Below, piece after piece: positions 51,500-60,902 of a stretch of DNA of 64,000 bases. The stretch is from DATKHR01 sp036557365. Its GTDB lineage: Bacteria > Acidobacteriota > Vicinamibacteria > Vicinamibacterales > CAVVIG01. Position 1 is the first letter of the stretch; each line of letters starts with the position of its first letter. A program made the position numbers and the translations under genes. The notes beneath the pieces are model-generated. The model saw only the letters and a program-made list of their open reading frames with translations, did no database searches and was not told the DNA's origin. Location of the stretch: assembly GCA_036557365.1 (NCBI GenBank), contig DATBHR010000076.1, forward strand, positions 31,428 to 95,427, read 5' to 3'.

Positions 51500-53044
51500 T
51501 CATTCCCACTCAATCGTGGACGGCGGTTTCGAGCTGACATCGTAGACGACGCGATTGATGCCTTTGACCTCGTTGACGATGCGCGATGAGATGCGGCCGA
51601 GGAGATCATGCGGCAGCCGCGCCCAGTCCGCCGTCATGCCGTCCTTGCTTTCCACCGCGCGAATTGCAGCGGTGTTCTCGTACGTCCGCTCGTCGCCCAT
51701 GACGCCGACGCTCTGAACGGGCAGTAGCACGGCGAAACTCTGCCACAGCTTCGCGTACCAGCCGTCTCGTTTGATCTCTTCGACGACGATCGCATCCGCG
51801 AAGCGGAGGACGCGAAGCCGCTCGGCCGTGACCTCGCCGAGAATCCTGACCGCGAGGCCAGGACCGGGGAACGGCTGACGCACCACGAACTCCTCTTCGA
51901 GTCCCAGCTGACGACCGACGGCGCGCACTTCGTCCTTGAACAGCTCGCGAAGCGGCTCGACGAGCTTCATGCGCATGCGCTCGGGCAATCCGCCAACGTT
52001 GTGATGGCTCTTGATGAGCGATGCCTGGCCGACCACCGGCACCGACTCGATCACATCGGGATACAGCGTGCCCTGCGCGAGGAAGTCGACCTGGCCGAGC
52101 TTTGCCGCTTCCGCCTCGAAGACGTCGATGAACGCCGCGCCGATGATCTTGCGCTTCTGTTCCGGATCGATCACCCCGCTCAAACGGCCAAGAAAGAGCG
52201 CGCTCGCGTCGGCAAACACCAGCGGCAGGTTCAGCCGCTCGAATCGCTTCCGCACCTGCGCTGCTTCGTCGAGGCGCAAGACCCCGTTGTCGACGAAGAT
52301 GCACGTCAGCTGCGCGCCAACCGCTCGATGGATGATCAGCGCCGCCACGGTCGAGTCCACACCGCCGCTCAGGGCGCACACGACGCGGCCGTTGCCGACC
52401 TGCGCCCGCACCTTGCTGGTGGCTTCGTCGATGAACGACGACATGGTCCAGTCGCCGCTGCAACCGCAGACACCGTAGGCGAAATTGCGCAGGATCTCGA
52501 GCCCACGGTCGGTGTGGACAACTTCCGGGTGAAACAGGAGCGCGTAGAGCGAACGCGTTGCGTCGGACATCGCCGCAATCGGCGCGTTGGCGCTGGTCGC
52601 CACGACCGAGAATCCGTCCGGAACGGCGGCGACGAAGTCGCCGTGGCTGGCCCACACCCGAATCTCGTCGGGGACGTTGGCGAACAGGACGGCCGATCGA
52701 TCGCGGCTGCTCACCCGCACGGCCGCATGGCCGAACTCACGCTGCGGCGCAGGCGCGACGGCGCCTCCCAGCGTGTCCGCCATGAGTTGCATCCCGTAGC
52801 AGATGCCGAGGACCGGAACGCCGAGGTCGAACACCGCGCGATCGCACTTCGGTGCGCCGGCGTCGCTGACGCTCTTCGGTCCTCCCGAGAGGATGATGCC
52901 GGCCGGGTGGCGCTCGCGAATTTTGCCGGCGGACGTATTCGGCGGCCACACCTCGGAGTACACCGACAGCTCCCGAAGACGCCGCGCGATGAGCTGCGTG
53001 TACTGGGAGCCGAAGTCCAGGACGATGATGGTCTGATGTTTCAC
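51500..53044 (-). CDS. guaA: GMP synthase (glutamine-hydrolysing)
   Basis: The 514-residue enzyme has a class I glutamine amidotransferase domain with Cys82 (GICYGMQLM) and FHPEVVHT, an ATP pyrophosphatase domain with the P-loop SGGVDSTVAA, and the dimerisation domain ending VYDVSSKPPSTIEWE. It converts XMP to GMP. The start is a GTG at 53044. Repeat copy C begins 12 bp after its stop. Confidence 0.96.
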   Translation of the reverse strand: MKHQTIIVLDFGSQYTQLIARRLRELSVYSEVWPPNTSAGKIRERHPAGIILSGGPKSVSDAGAPKCDRAVFDLGVPVLGICYGMQLMADTLGGAVAPAPQREFGHAAVRVSSRDRSAVLFANVPDEIRVWASHGDFVAAVPDGFSVVATSANAPIAAMSDATRSLYALLFHPEVVHTDRGLEILRNFAYGVCGCSGDWTMSSFIDEATSKVRAQVGNGRVVCALSGGVDSTVAALIIHRAVGAQLTCIFVDNGVLRLDEAAQVRKRFERLNLPLVFADASALFLGRLSGVIDPEQKRKIIGAAFIDVFEAEAAKLGQVDFLAQGTLYPDVIESVPVVGQASLIKSHHNVGGLPERMRMKLVEPLRELFKDEVRAVGRQLGLEEEFVVRQPFPGPGLAVRILGEVTAERLRVLRFADAIVVEEIKRDGWYAKLWQSFAVLLPVQSVGVMGDERTYENTAAIRAVESKDGMTADWARLPHDLLGRISSRIVNEVKGINRVVYDVSSKPPSTIEWE

Positions 53045-53058
53045 GGCGGGAGGAAGCT

Positions 53059-53064
53059 ATTATA
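53059..53064 (-). promoter_or_regulatory. Candidate -10 element in front of guaA
   Basis: The 27-bp gap between guaA and the divergent propeller gene contains CTATTATAAG. On the minus strand this gives a perfect TATAAT 14 bp before the guaA GTG. On the plus strand TATTAT/TATAAG lies close to the other start. No -35 match is clear on either strand, and both leaders would be very short. Confidence 0.3.
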
Positions 53065-53071
53065 AGTTGTC

Positions 53072-54214
53072 GTGACGCGCGGCACCACCATATGTTGTAG
53101 TGCGCTGGCCCTCATCGCACTCGCGAAGACGTCGGCGCCGCCGTCGCTGATGCCGCTGCGCCCCGTGTGGACGCTGCCGCTCAACAATCACCTGACGGCT
53201 CAGCCCGCGTACGACGAGCATCGCGGCTACTTCCCCATCGAAGGCGATCGCCTCGCGGCGTACGACATCGAGGCGGGCAAGCTGCTCTGGATCGCTCCTT
53301 CCAAGCCGATCTTTCCACCCTGCACCGATCACGATCTCATCTTCATCGTCGAAGCCGAGAGTGTCGTGGCGCTGAACGCGGCGGACGGGAAAGTCGCGTG
53401 GCAACAACCAACCGACGGAGAGACGATCGTGCCGCCGGTCGCAGCGCAGGGTCTGCTGCTGCTGGCGTCGAAGACGGGCGAGCTCGTCGCGCTGCACACT
53501 GCGGACGGACAGCGCAGCTGGCAACATGGATTCGTGGCGCCGCTGCACGCGACGCCGACGATCACGGAGGACCGCGTTTACGCGCCGACGACGGACGGCA
53601 GCGTCTTCGCGCTGGCGATCGACAGCGGCGAAACGATCTGGGAGCGCAAAGTTGGTGGTTCGCCGAACCAGGTCCTCGCGCTGCCGGAACGCGTCTATGC
53701 GGGATCGACCGACAACTTTCTTTACTGCCTGCTCGCGAAGAACGGCGACATCGACTGGCGCTGGCGGACTGGCGGCGACATCACCGCCGCGCCGGTCGCG
53801 GACGAGGGGCGCGTGTACTTCGTCTCGAAGGACAACGTGCTCCGCGCGCTGAGTCAAAAAAGCGGCGGACAGGCGTGGATGAAGGCGCTGCCCTTCCGGC
53901 CCATACTGGGCGTGCAGCTTGCCGGCGCCACGCTGGTGGTCGCCGGCGAGTCGCCGACGGTCAAGACATTCAACGCCGCGGACGGGGCGCCCGGCGTGGA
54001 CATCGCGGCCGGCGGAGCCGGCGATGACGCGTCCGCGCCGCCGCACGCGCTGCGCAACTCCACGAGCGGCCTGCCGATGCTGGTTGTTGTCTCGAAAAAC
54101 CTCGTGAACGGGGACAGCGTGGCGCTGAGCACGCGGACCGTTGATCCGGCGCCTGCGGCGTTCGCACCGCTGCCGACGACGATTACGCCGGCGCCGATGC
54201 AGGCGACGCCGTAG
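53072..54214 (+). CDS. PQQ-like/BamB-like beta-propeller repeat protein
   Basis: The 380-residue product starts at a GTG behind GGGAGGAAG and has a short signal-like N-terminus. It then contains about six repeats of the PQQ-binding-like propeller type, each with an AxDxxxGxxxW core (AAYDIEAGKLLW, VALNAADGKVAW, VALHTADGQRSW, FALAIDSGETIW, YCLLAKNGDIDW). The C-terminal 80 residues are Ala/Pro-rich. BamB in outer-membrane assembly and PQQ enzymes share the fold, but the dehydrogenase ligands are absent. The function is unknown; a periplasmic scaffold is likely. The 3' end overlaps the convergent gene by 32 bp. Confidence 0.7.
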   Translation: MTRGTTICCSALALIALAKTSAPPSLMPLRPVWTLPLNNHLTAQPAYDEHRGYFPIEGDRLAAYDIEAGKLLWIAPSKPIFPPCTDHDLIFIVEAESVVALNAADGKVAWQQPTDGETIVPPVAAQGLLLLASKTGELVALHTADGQRSWQHGFVAPLHATPTITEDRVYAPTTDGSVFALAIDSGETIWERKVGGSPNQVLALPERVYAGSTDNFLYCLLAKNGDIDWRWRTGGDITAAPVADEGRVYFVSKDNVLRALSQKSGGQAWMKALPFRPILGVQLAGATLVVAGESPTVKTFNAADGAPGVDIAAGGAGDDASAPPHALRNSTSGLPMLVVVSKNLVNGDSVALSTRTVDPAPAAFAPLPTTITPAPMQATP

Positions 54215-55187
54215 ACACGCCGACGGTGTCGCCGCCGCGCTCGGCGTGTGCGGCATACAGCTTCACGTAGGCGCCGAGGGCCGTGAGCCCGAGATACTGG
54301 AACGCCAGCCCCCTCACGACGAGCGCCGCGAGCTGCAGCGGGAAGACCGCGAGGCCGACGAGCGGGACGAACGCAATCAAACCGACGCCGGACCACGCGA
54401 GCGCGGACGCCAGCGTCGCGATGACGAACAACCCGACGACGACCAGCAGGATGGACATCAGGCTGCGAAACTCGGCGCGCACGAATCGCGCGACCGCGCG
54501 GCTGCTCTGACGGATGCCGACGTCTTCCACCGCCATCGACACCTGAAGCAGCAGGTATACGAAGTTCACGACCGTAATCCAGACCACGAGCAACGCGGCA
54601 GCGAGGGCCGCCAGCGTCTTCCATCCGACGAGCGACGGCTGATCCGCGAGCGCGCGATAGCTGCCGATCACGACCGCGATGTAGGCGGCGGCCGAAGCGC
54701 CGTACACGATCATCAACGTGAAGCCGAGCCGCAGATAACGCCGCCAGAGGCGCGAACACCCCTTCATGAACCGCTCGAGGGTGAAGCGCGACGCGCTGCG
54801 CAGGCTCTCGAGCGTGAGCGGCCGGAACTCAATCGCGGCGGTACCGGCGTTGGCCGCGACGATGACATCCACGATTCCGCCTTTGACGATGAACAGCAGG
54901 ATCGACCCGCCGAACAGAACGAGGCAGAACGCGGCGATGAACGCGACAAGGGCGACCGGCACGGACAGGAGCGCGCTCGCGACGGTCGTGAACATCTGAC
55001 GGAGGTTGCCTTGCAACAGCGAACCGAGATCGCGGCCGAGCAGGATGGCGACGAGGACGGCCGCGCCGAACACCGGCAGCATCAGCAATACCTGAAAGGT
55101 CGTCTCGACGATGAACTGAATCGCGACGACCGGCCAGTTCGCTGCGACGATGAGGGCGCCGCGCTTGAGCAGATGCTTCAGGTCCAC
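54183..55187 (-). CDS. Integral membrane protein of unknown function
   Basis: The 334-residue protein starts at a GTG and has about seven hydrophobic segments (for example WPVVAIQFIVETTFQVLLML, VPVALVAFIAAFCLVLFGGSI, LLVVWITVVNFVYLLLQVSM, SILLVVVGLFVIATLASALAW). An amphipathic stretch in the middle (LESLRSASRFTLERFMKGCSRLWRRY) resembles membrane proteins of the glycerophosphoryl-type or DUF4013 groups, but I cannot assign a family. It overlaps the convergent propeller gene by 32 bp and diverges from the sensor kinase with 31 bp between starts. Confidence 0.6.
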   Translation of the reverse strand: MDLKHLLKRGALIVAANWPVVAIQFIVETTFQVLLMLPVFGAAVLVAILLGRDLGSLLQGNLRQMFTTVASALLSVPVALVAFIAAFCLVLFGGSILLFIVKGGIVDVIVAANAGTAAIEFRPLTLESLRSASRFTLERFMKGCSRLWRRYLRLGFTLMIVYGASAAAYIAVVIGSYRALADQPSLVGWKTLAALAAALLVVWITVVNFVYLLLQVSMAVEDVGIRQSSRAVARFVRAEFRSLMSILLVVVGLFVIATLASALAWSGVGLIAFVPLVGLAVFPLQLAALVVRGLAFQYLGLTALGAYVKLYAAHAERGGDTVGVSTASPASAPA

Positions 55188-55218
55188 TCGATTTCACTAT
55201 AACATTTGAATTTCCACA

Positions 55219-58200
55219 GTGGCTTCGGTCCTGCGCATCCTGCGCGCTGGCGTTGTCGCGTCGATCGCCGTCGGCCTGTTCGGATGGGGCGCGGAACGCC
55301 TGCATTTCGGCGCATCGGACGCCGCGACGCTCGCCCGGGTCCAGAACCAGATCCGCGATCGACTCGACTCGGCGGCAGACAACCTCGCCGCCATCGCGGG
55401 ACGGCTCGTCGTCGCGCCGGAGACGGTGCGGCTCGCCGCACGCGACCCGGCCGTCACCCGCGCCCTGTTCGATGAGGTCTCGACGGTCCTGCGCGAGCAG
55501 GAGCCAGGCCGGACCGGCATCACCATCTACGGCAGCGACGGCGCCGCCGTTGCGTGGGGCGGCCGCGTGTTCGACGTGCCGAGAGAGCGGCTGAGCGGCG
55601 CATCGGCGTGGTTCGTCGCGTCCGGCGCGATCGGTCCGCGCCTCGTGCACATCGAACCGATCCGCGATCGCTCCCCCGCCGGACGATCCGCGGCGCCCGC
55701 CGCCGTCGTCATCGAGTACTCCCTGCCTGCGGTCTCGGGCGCGCAGCCAGGATCGTTCGTGCTCGATACGTCGATCGCTCCTGTCCTCGTCCGGCCGAGT
55801 CTTGGCGTCGCCGCGCCTCCGGCGCGGCCGTTCAGTTTTCTCGTTTCGACGCGAAGCGGCGCCATCACCGCCGAAGCCGAAATCTCTCCCGCCGATCTCG
55901 CCGCCGAGCGGGCACATTGGCGCGCGGCGACGTGGGCCGCGGCGCTGGCGATCCTCGGCATCGCCGTCCTGCTCTGCGCGCGTCCGCTGCTCGAGCTTCG
56001 CCTCGGCGCCGGTGACTTCCGGACGTACCTCACCTACACGCTGCTGCTCGCCGCGCTGTGCCTCGGATCGCTCGTGCTGTTCCTGTCGGCGACGCGCAGT
56101 ATGACGCGGTCGCCGACCGTCGCGTCGCCCGGCGGACTCCTCCTGATCGCGCTCGCGGCGCTTGCTTTGGCCGTGATGGGCCTCGATCTCGTGGAGCGGC
56201 GACGGCTCAGCCGGCAGCGGAATCGGCTCCGCATCCAGCAAGTCGCCGTCGGTGTCGGTGTGCGTTACTTCGTCGTTGGAGTCGCCGCCGCCGGAGCGCT
56301 GGCCGCGTACGAGGTACTGCTGCGCCGCGTCGTCGCGAGCACCTCGCTCGAAGTGCTGCACTTCTCGCTGCATCCGGTCGAGTGGAGCCGTCTCGCTGTC
56401 GCCTTCGCGCTCGTGGCGATGCACGCCGCCGCCATCTGGATTGCCGTCGCGCTGACGCGCGCGGCTGCCGCGTTCTTTCGCACGCCGCGGTCGCCGCGGA
56501 TTCGCGCGGTGGCCGTCGGCACCTGGATTCTCGGAGCGGCAATCGTCGTCGCCGCGGTCGCCGTTCCGTGGGACCTGCCCGTGGTGCCGCTCGGCGTTGC
56601 CGTGACCGCGGCAGGCGCATGCGCGTTCGCGCTCGCCCGCATCGAACGACAGGTGCGCCGCGGGACGCAGGCCGCCCGCCTGGTCGCATTCTTCCTCGCC
56701 CTGCTCGCGCCGGCGCTCGCCATCTATCCGTCGCTCGTCGCGTTTGCGCTGGACGCCAAGCAGCGGCTCGTCGCCGACGTCTACGGACAGCAGGCGCTCA
56801 GCCAGCGTGAAGACCTGCAGCGCCGTCTGCAGCGCGCCATCGATCAGATCGATGCGATTCCGTCGCTGCCCGACTATCTGACGCCCTCGGATTCGACGCC
56901 GGCCTCGGATCGGGCGTTCGTAGTCTGGTCGCGGACCGATCTCGCGACCTATCGACTCACGTCGGCGGTCGAGTTGTACGGTCCGACGGGTACGCTGGTC
57001 AGCCGCTTCGCGCTGCACCTGCCCGAGTACGAATACGCGCCGGCGAACCTGCGGCCGCCGACGTGCTCGTGGGAGACGCTTTTCGACGAAGTGTCACCGT
57101 TCGGGTCGAGCGAACGCCACGTGCTGCGGACGAGCCGCGGCATCTGCGATCGCGGACGCATCCTCGGCACCATCGTCGTCCGCGTGATGCTCGACTATCG
57201 TACGCTGCCGTTCGTCTCGACGCAGAGCCCGTACCTCGCGTCGCTGCAGGACGAGCGCGAAGAACGCACGGAAACGGCGAGCGGCGGCGACGTCGAGTTC
57301 GCGATGTACGGATGGAGCCGCGCGCCGATCATCGAATCGCGCACCGCGGTCTGGACGCTGCCCGACCGCGTGTTCAACCGGCTGGTCGCGACGCGCACTC
57401 CGTTCTGGGACACGCTCGAACGCGACGGCGACGTCTTTCGCGTGTACTTCCTGAGCGACCGCGGGGAAATCTACGCGCTCGGCTATCCGGTCATCTCGTG
57501 GCTGGGCCACATCATCAATCTCGCCGAGCTCGCACTGCTGGTGATGGTCGTCTACGGCGGTCTGCTGGCAGCGGCCACGATCGGCGCCCCGCGGACGGCA
57601 CGCCGTCTCTTGCGCGAGATCCGATCGAGCTTTTACCGGAAGCTGTTCCTCGCCTTCGTCGCCGGCGCCGTCGTTCCCGTCGTGATCCTGGCGGTCGCCA
57701 TCCGCACGTACTTCGCCAACGAGCTGACGGCGGGCGGCGTTGATGCGGCGCAGCGCACTGTGACGACGGCGCAGCGGCTCGTCGAGGACTATGCGGCGAT
57801 TCAGCAGCCCGCGCCGCTGCCGCTCAGCGCGCTCGACGATCAGATCATGGTCCTCGTCTGGCGCGCGATCGACGAGGACGTGAACCTCTTCGATCGCGCG
57901 CGCGTCCAGGCCACGAGCGCGCGCGACCTGTTCGCGTCGCAGCTCCTGTCCAGCCGCACCCCCGGCGACGTCTACAAAAGCATCCTGCTCGATCGCTCGC
58001 CCACGTTCGTCGGCGACGAGCAGATTGGCGACCACCCCTACCGTCTCGCCGCGGCGCCCGTGCGCGCCGGAGGCCGGGAAGGCATCGTCACGGTGCCGCT
58101 GACGAATCGCCGCGAGGAAATCGAGAGCCAGATCGACGAGCTGGACCGGCGCGTCCGATCAGCTGCCGTCCTCTTCATTTTCCTCGGCGCTGGCATCGGC

Positions 58201-59085
58201 TACTGGATGGCGGAACGCATCGCCGACCCGGTCAGCCGCCTCACGCGCGCAACGAGGCGCATCGCGCGCGGCGACCTGACGGCGCGCATCGCAGCCACTT
58301 CGTCGGACGAGCTCCGACGCCTGGTGCAGGACTTCAACCAGATGGCGGCAGATCTCCAGCGTCAGCGCGCCGAGCTCGAGCGGACGCAGCGCCTCGAGGC
58401 GTGGGCCGACATGGCCCGGCAGGTCGCGCACGACATCAAGAACCCGCTGACGCCGATTCAGCTGTCGGCGGAGCACGCCCGGCGCGTGAACGCCGATCAG
58501 GGACGACCACTGTCGCCGGTGCTCGACGAGTGCGTCGACGCCATCCTGACGCAGGTCCGGCTGCTTCGACAGATTTCCGCGGAGTTCTCGAGCTTCGCGT
58601 CGTCTCCAACGCCGCGCCCGGTCAAGACGAACGTCACCGATCTCGTCGACGAAGTCGTGAAGCCGTATCGTCTGGGACTGTCAGGACGAATCGCCATCGA
58701 CGTCGAGTCCGATGCGAGCCATCTCGACGCCTGGATCGATCAGACGCTGTTCGCACGAGCGCTCACCAACGTCATCGAGAACGCGCTGCACGCGATGCCG
58801 GGCAACGGCCGCCTTACGATCTCTATCGCGCCTGACGGCCGCCCGCCGGCGGCGGCGACAAACGGACGCCACATCACCGTTCAAATCGCCGACACGGGCA
58901 TCGGTATCGACCCCGAAGGTCTGAAACGGATTTTCGAACCGTATTTCTCGACGAAGGCTGCGGGAACGGGACTCGGTTTGACGATTGCGAAGCGGAACGT
59001 CGAGCTCAACGGTGGCACGATCGCGGTCAGAAGCACCAAGGGCGTGGGCACGACCGTGGTGCTCACGATTCCGATGGCGCCGTAG
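55219..59085 (+). CDS. Large NtrY-like membrane sensor histidine kinase
   Basis: This 1288-residue protein starts at a GTG. It has an N-terminal membrane segment, an extracytoplasmic domain (about 30-225), a multi-helix membrane block (about 228-510), a second large extracytoplasmic region (about 515-765), further helices, another sensory domain (about 840-970), HAMP (about 990-1045), HisKA with phospho-acceptor His1071 (QVAHDIKNPLTPIQLS, the NtrY-type H-box), and HATPase_c (N-box NVIENALHAM near 1184, DTGIGI, GTGLGLTIAKR). NtrY kinases are usually 700-780 residues. No response regulator is adjacent, so its partner (possibly NtrX-like) is elsewhere. Confidence 0.85.
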   Translation: MASVLRILRAGVVASIAVGLFGWGAERLHFGASDAATLARVQNQIRDRLDSAADNLAAIAGRLVVAPETVRLAARDPAVTRALFDEVSTVLREQEPGRTGITIYGSDGAAVAWGGRVFDVPRERLSGASAWFVASGAIGPRLVHIEPIRDRSPAGRSAAPAAVVIEYSLPAVSGAQPGSFVLDTSIAPVLVRPSLGVAAPPARPFSFLVSTRSGAITAEAEISPADLAAERAHWRAATWAAALAILGIAVLLCARPLLELRLGAGDFRTYLTYTLLLAALCLGSLVLFLSATRSMTRSPTVASPGGLLLIALAALALAVMGLDLVERRRLSRQRNRLRIQQVAVGVGVRYFVVGVAAAGALAAYEVLLRRVVASTSLEVLHFSLHPVEWSRLAVAFALVAMHAAAIWIAVALTRAAAAFFRTPRSPRIRAVAVGTWILGAAIVVAAVAVPWDLPVVPLGVAVTAAGACAFALARIERQVRRGTQAARLVAFFLALLAPALAIYPSLVAFALDAKQRLVADVYGQQALSQREDLQRRLQRAIDQIDAIPSLPDYLTPSDSTPASDRAFVVWSRTDLATYRLTSAVELYGPTGTLVSRFALHLPEYEYAPANLRPPTCSWETLFDEVSPFGSSERHVLRTSRGICDRGRILGTIVVRVMLDYRTLPFVSTQSPYLASLQDEREERTETASGGDVEFAMYGWSRAPIIESRTAVWTLPDRVFNRLVATRTPFWDTLERDGDVFRVYFLSDRGEIYALGYPVISWLGHIINLAELALLVMVVYGGLLAAATIGAPRTARRLLREIRSSFYRKLFLAFVAGAVVPVVILAVAIRTYFANELTAGGVDAAQRTVTTAQRLVEDYAAIQQPAPLPLSALDDQIMVLVWRAIDEDVNLFDRARVQATSARDLFASQLLSSRTPGDVYKSILLDRSPTFVGDEQIGDHPYRLAAAPVRAGGREGIVTVPLTNRREEIESQIDELDRRVRSAAVLFIFLGAGIGYWMAERIADPVSRLTRATRRIARGDLTARIAATSSDELRRLVQDFNQMAADLQRQRAELERTQRLEAWADMARQVAHDIKNPLTPIQLSAEHARRVNADQGRPLSPVLDECVDAILTQVRLLRQISAEFSSFASSPTPRPVKTNVTDLVDEVVKPYRLGLSGRIAIDVESDASHLDAWIDQTLFARALTNVIENALHAMPGNGRLTISIAPDGRPPAAATNGRHITVQIADTGIGIDPEGLKRIFEPYFSTKAAGTGLGLTIAKRNVELNGGTIAVRSTKGVGTTVVLTIPMAP

Positions 59086-59123
59086 CCGGATCGATTGACT
59101 CGAAGAAGTCTAGGCGAATCAGT

Positions 59124-59957
59124 TCAGCGGGCGGCGGTGTCGCGCGGAACCGGCTGCGGGGCGGCTGGCGTCTCGACGGTGACTCTGCCGCCACGATGCC
59201 TGAATCTCGTGACCGCAATCCCGATGAATGCCGACAGCAGGTACGAATACGCCATCACGACGAGCACCGCGCGTGGATGCGCCCAGATGGCGACGATGCC
59301 GGCGGCGATCAACATCAGGACCCAGTATGGACGGCGGCTCTGAAGATCGAACGTCTTGAAGCTGCGGAAGCGGATCGTGCTGACCATGAGCGCCGCGGGA
59401 ATCAGCACTAACGCGAGCGTCGGCAAGGCGGCGCGATAGTCGGTCCAGCCCGCGGGATACGCGTACACGGTGGCTGCGAGCACACCAGCGGCTGGCGGAC
59501 TCGGCATGCCGACGAAGTACCGTCGATCGAGACCGGCGCCGCTCTGGATGTTGAAGCGCGCCAGCCTGAGCGCCGCGGCGCTGACGAACAGGAATCCCGC
59601 CGCCAGGCCGATTCGGCCGAGCGACGACAGTCCCCAGGCGTACACGAGAATCGCCGGCGCCACGCCGAACGAGATGACGTCGGCAAGCGAATCGAACTCG
59701 ACGCCGAACGCGCTCTCGCTGCCCGTCAACCGCGCGATGCGGCCGTCGAGCGCATCCAGCACGAAGGCAAACCCGACGAACGGCGCAGCGGACTCGAAGT
59801 CGCCGCGCAGCGTGTAGACGATGCACGCATAGCCGCAGAACATGTTGCCGAGCGTGAACAGGCTGGGCAGCAGGTAGACGCCGCGCCGGAAGCGCGGACG
59901 CGGTCGGTCACCCGCGCGGCGCAGGAACGGCAGGTGAGGTCCTGGGCGATCCGTCAC
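59124..59957 (-). CDS. pssA: CDP-diacylglycerol-serine O-phosphatidyltransferase
   Basis: The 277-residue membrane enzyme has the CDP-alcohol phosphotransferase motif DALDGRIARLTGSESAFGVEFDSLAD with all conserved Asp/Gly/Arg residues, preceded by LPSLFTLGNMFCGYACI. It makes phosphatidylserine. It is 5 bp downstream of psd, so the two steps to phosphatidylethanolamine are cotranscribed. An Arg/Pro-rich N-terminus and a Pro-rich C-terminus flank about eight membrane helices. Confidence 0.93.
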   Translation of the reverse strand: MTDRPGPHLPFLRRAGDRPRPRFRRGVYLLPSLFTLGNMFCGYACIVYTLRGDFESAAPFVGFAFVLDALDGRIARLTGSESAFGVEFDSLADVISFGVAPAILVYAWGLSSLGRIGLAAGFLFVSAAALRLARFNIQSGAGLDRRYFVGMPSPPAAGVLAATVYAYPAGWTDYRAALPTLALVLIPAALMVSTIRFRSFKTFDLQSRRPYWVLMLIAAGIVAIWAHPRAVLVVMAYSYLLSAFIGIAVTRFRHRGGRVTVETPAAPQPVPRDTAAR

Positions 59958-59962
59958 TCACA

Positions 59963-60589
59963 TCACTCTAGCATCGCGATGACCGTTTCACCGCCTCGCA
60001 CGGTGTCGCCCACTTTGGCGACCACCTTCGCGGTGATCGGCAGGAACACGTCCATCCGCGATCCGAACTTCATGACGCCGAAGCGGTCGCCCGCGCGGAC
60101 CTCCGCGCCGGTCTGAACGCGACACACGACGCGGCGCGCCAGAATGCCAACGACCTGCCGGGCCACGATCGTCTGCCCGCCGTGATCGATCCAGATCTCG
60201 CTCCGCTCGTTCGCCGATCCGGCATCGTCGCGGTACGCGGGCAGAAATTTCCCCGGCGTGTAGGCCACGCGCGTGATGCGACCCGACGCGGGCACGCGGT
60301 TGACATGGACGTCCATCGGCGAGAGAAAAATGCTCACCTGCTGCCACTCGCCCGCCGGCGCCGCACCGGGCTGCGCCGCGCCAGCGACCATCACACGGCC
60401 ATCCGCAGGAGACAACACGAGCTGGGCGCCGTCAGGAACGTGGCGTTCGGGATCGCGGAAGAAGAAGACGAAGAGCAGCGCGAGCGCTGCGAACGGGATC
60501 GAAACGACCCACGACAACGCAGCGCCCGCCACGACCGCGAGGAGGAGCGCGCCGCCGATGAACGGCAGACCCGCGGAATCGAGGCGCAA
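59963..60589 (-). CDS. psd: Phosphatidylserine decarboxylase proenzyme, short type
   Basis: The 208-residue protein belongs to the short PSD/archaetidylserine decarboxylase group: two N-terminal membrane segments, FFFRDPERHVP, LSPADGRVMV, IFLSPMDVHVNRVPASG, and the processing site MKFGSRMDVFLP in which Gly-Ser cleavage gives the pyruvoyl group. It converts phosphatidylserine to phosphatidylethanolamine. The start appears to be a TTG at 60589, directly abutting the stop of the DUF465 gene. Confidence 0.92.
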   Translation of the reverse strand: MRLDSAGLPFIGGALLLAVVAGAALSWVVSIPFAALALLFVFFFRDPERHVPDGAQLVLSPADGRVMVAGAAQPGAAPAGEWQQVSIFLSPMDVHVNRVPASGRITRVAYTPGKFLPAYRDDAGSANERSEIWIDHGGQTIVARQVVGILARRVVCRVQTGAEVRAGDRFGVMKFGSRMDVFLPITAKVVAKVGDTVRGGETVIAMLE

Positions 60590-60832
60590 TCAGCTTTGCG
60601 CCGGACTCGGACTCTCGCGTCGGCGCCGCAGGATGTCTTCCATCCGATCTTTGAGTTGGAGCTTGCGTTTCTTGAGGGTGACTTCTTCGACTTGTTCGGA
60701 ACCTGAGAGGTAGTGCTTTTCGGTGAGTTCGTGGAGCCGATCTTCGAGTTCGTGGTGCTTCTCAGCCAAGGTGTGGAATTCGTTATCCGTCCTCAGCAGC
60801 AACTCCTTCAGGTCGGACGTTTCAGCGTTCAT
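60590..60832 (-). CDS. DUF465 (YdcH-like) small coiled-coil protein
   Basis: The 80-residue protein is a short helical hairpin rich in Glu, Lys and His (NEFHTLAEKHHELEDRLHEL, LSGSEQVEEVTLKKRKLQLKDRM) and matches the DUF465 pattern, including the LKKRKLxLKD core. Function in the family is not established. The start is well fixed by an AGGAGGT ribosome binding site about 5 bp upstream. It is the first gene of the DUF465-psd-pssA unit; 70 bp with no clear feature separate it from rimI. Confidence 0.82.
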   Translation of the reverse strand: MNAETSDLKELLLRTDNEFHTLAEKHHELEDRLHELTEKHYLSGSEQVEEVTLKKRKLQLKDRMEDILRRRRESPSPAQS

Positions 60833-60902
60833 ACGCCACCTCCTGGTTCACGGGGGCGAACGTACCACAAGGTCCCGGGGGTTTCAAGGCCAACGGGCGA
60901 TG

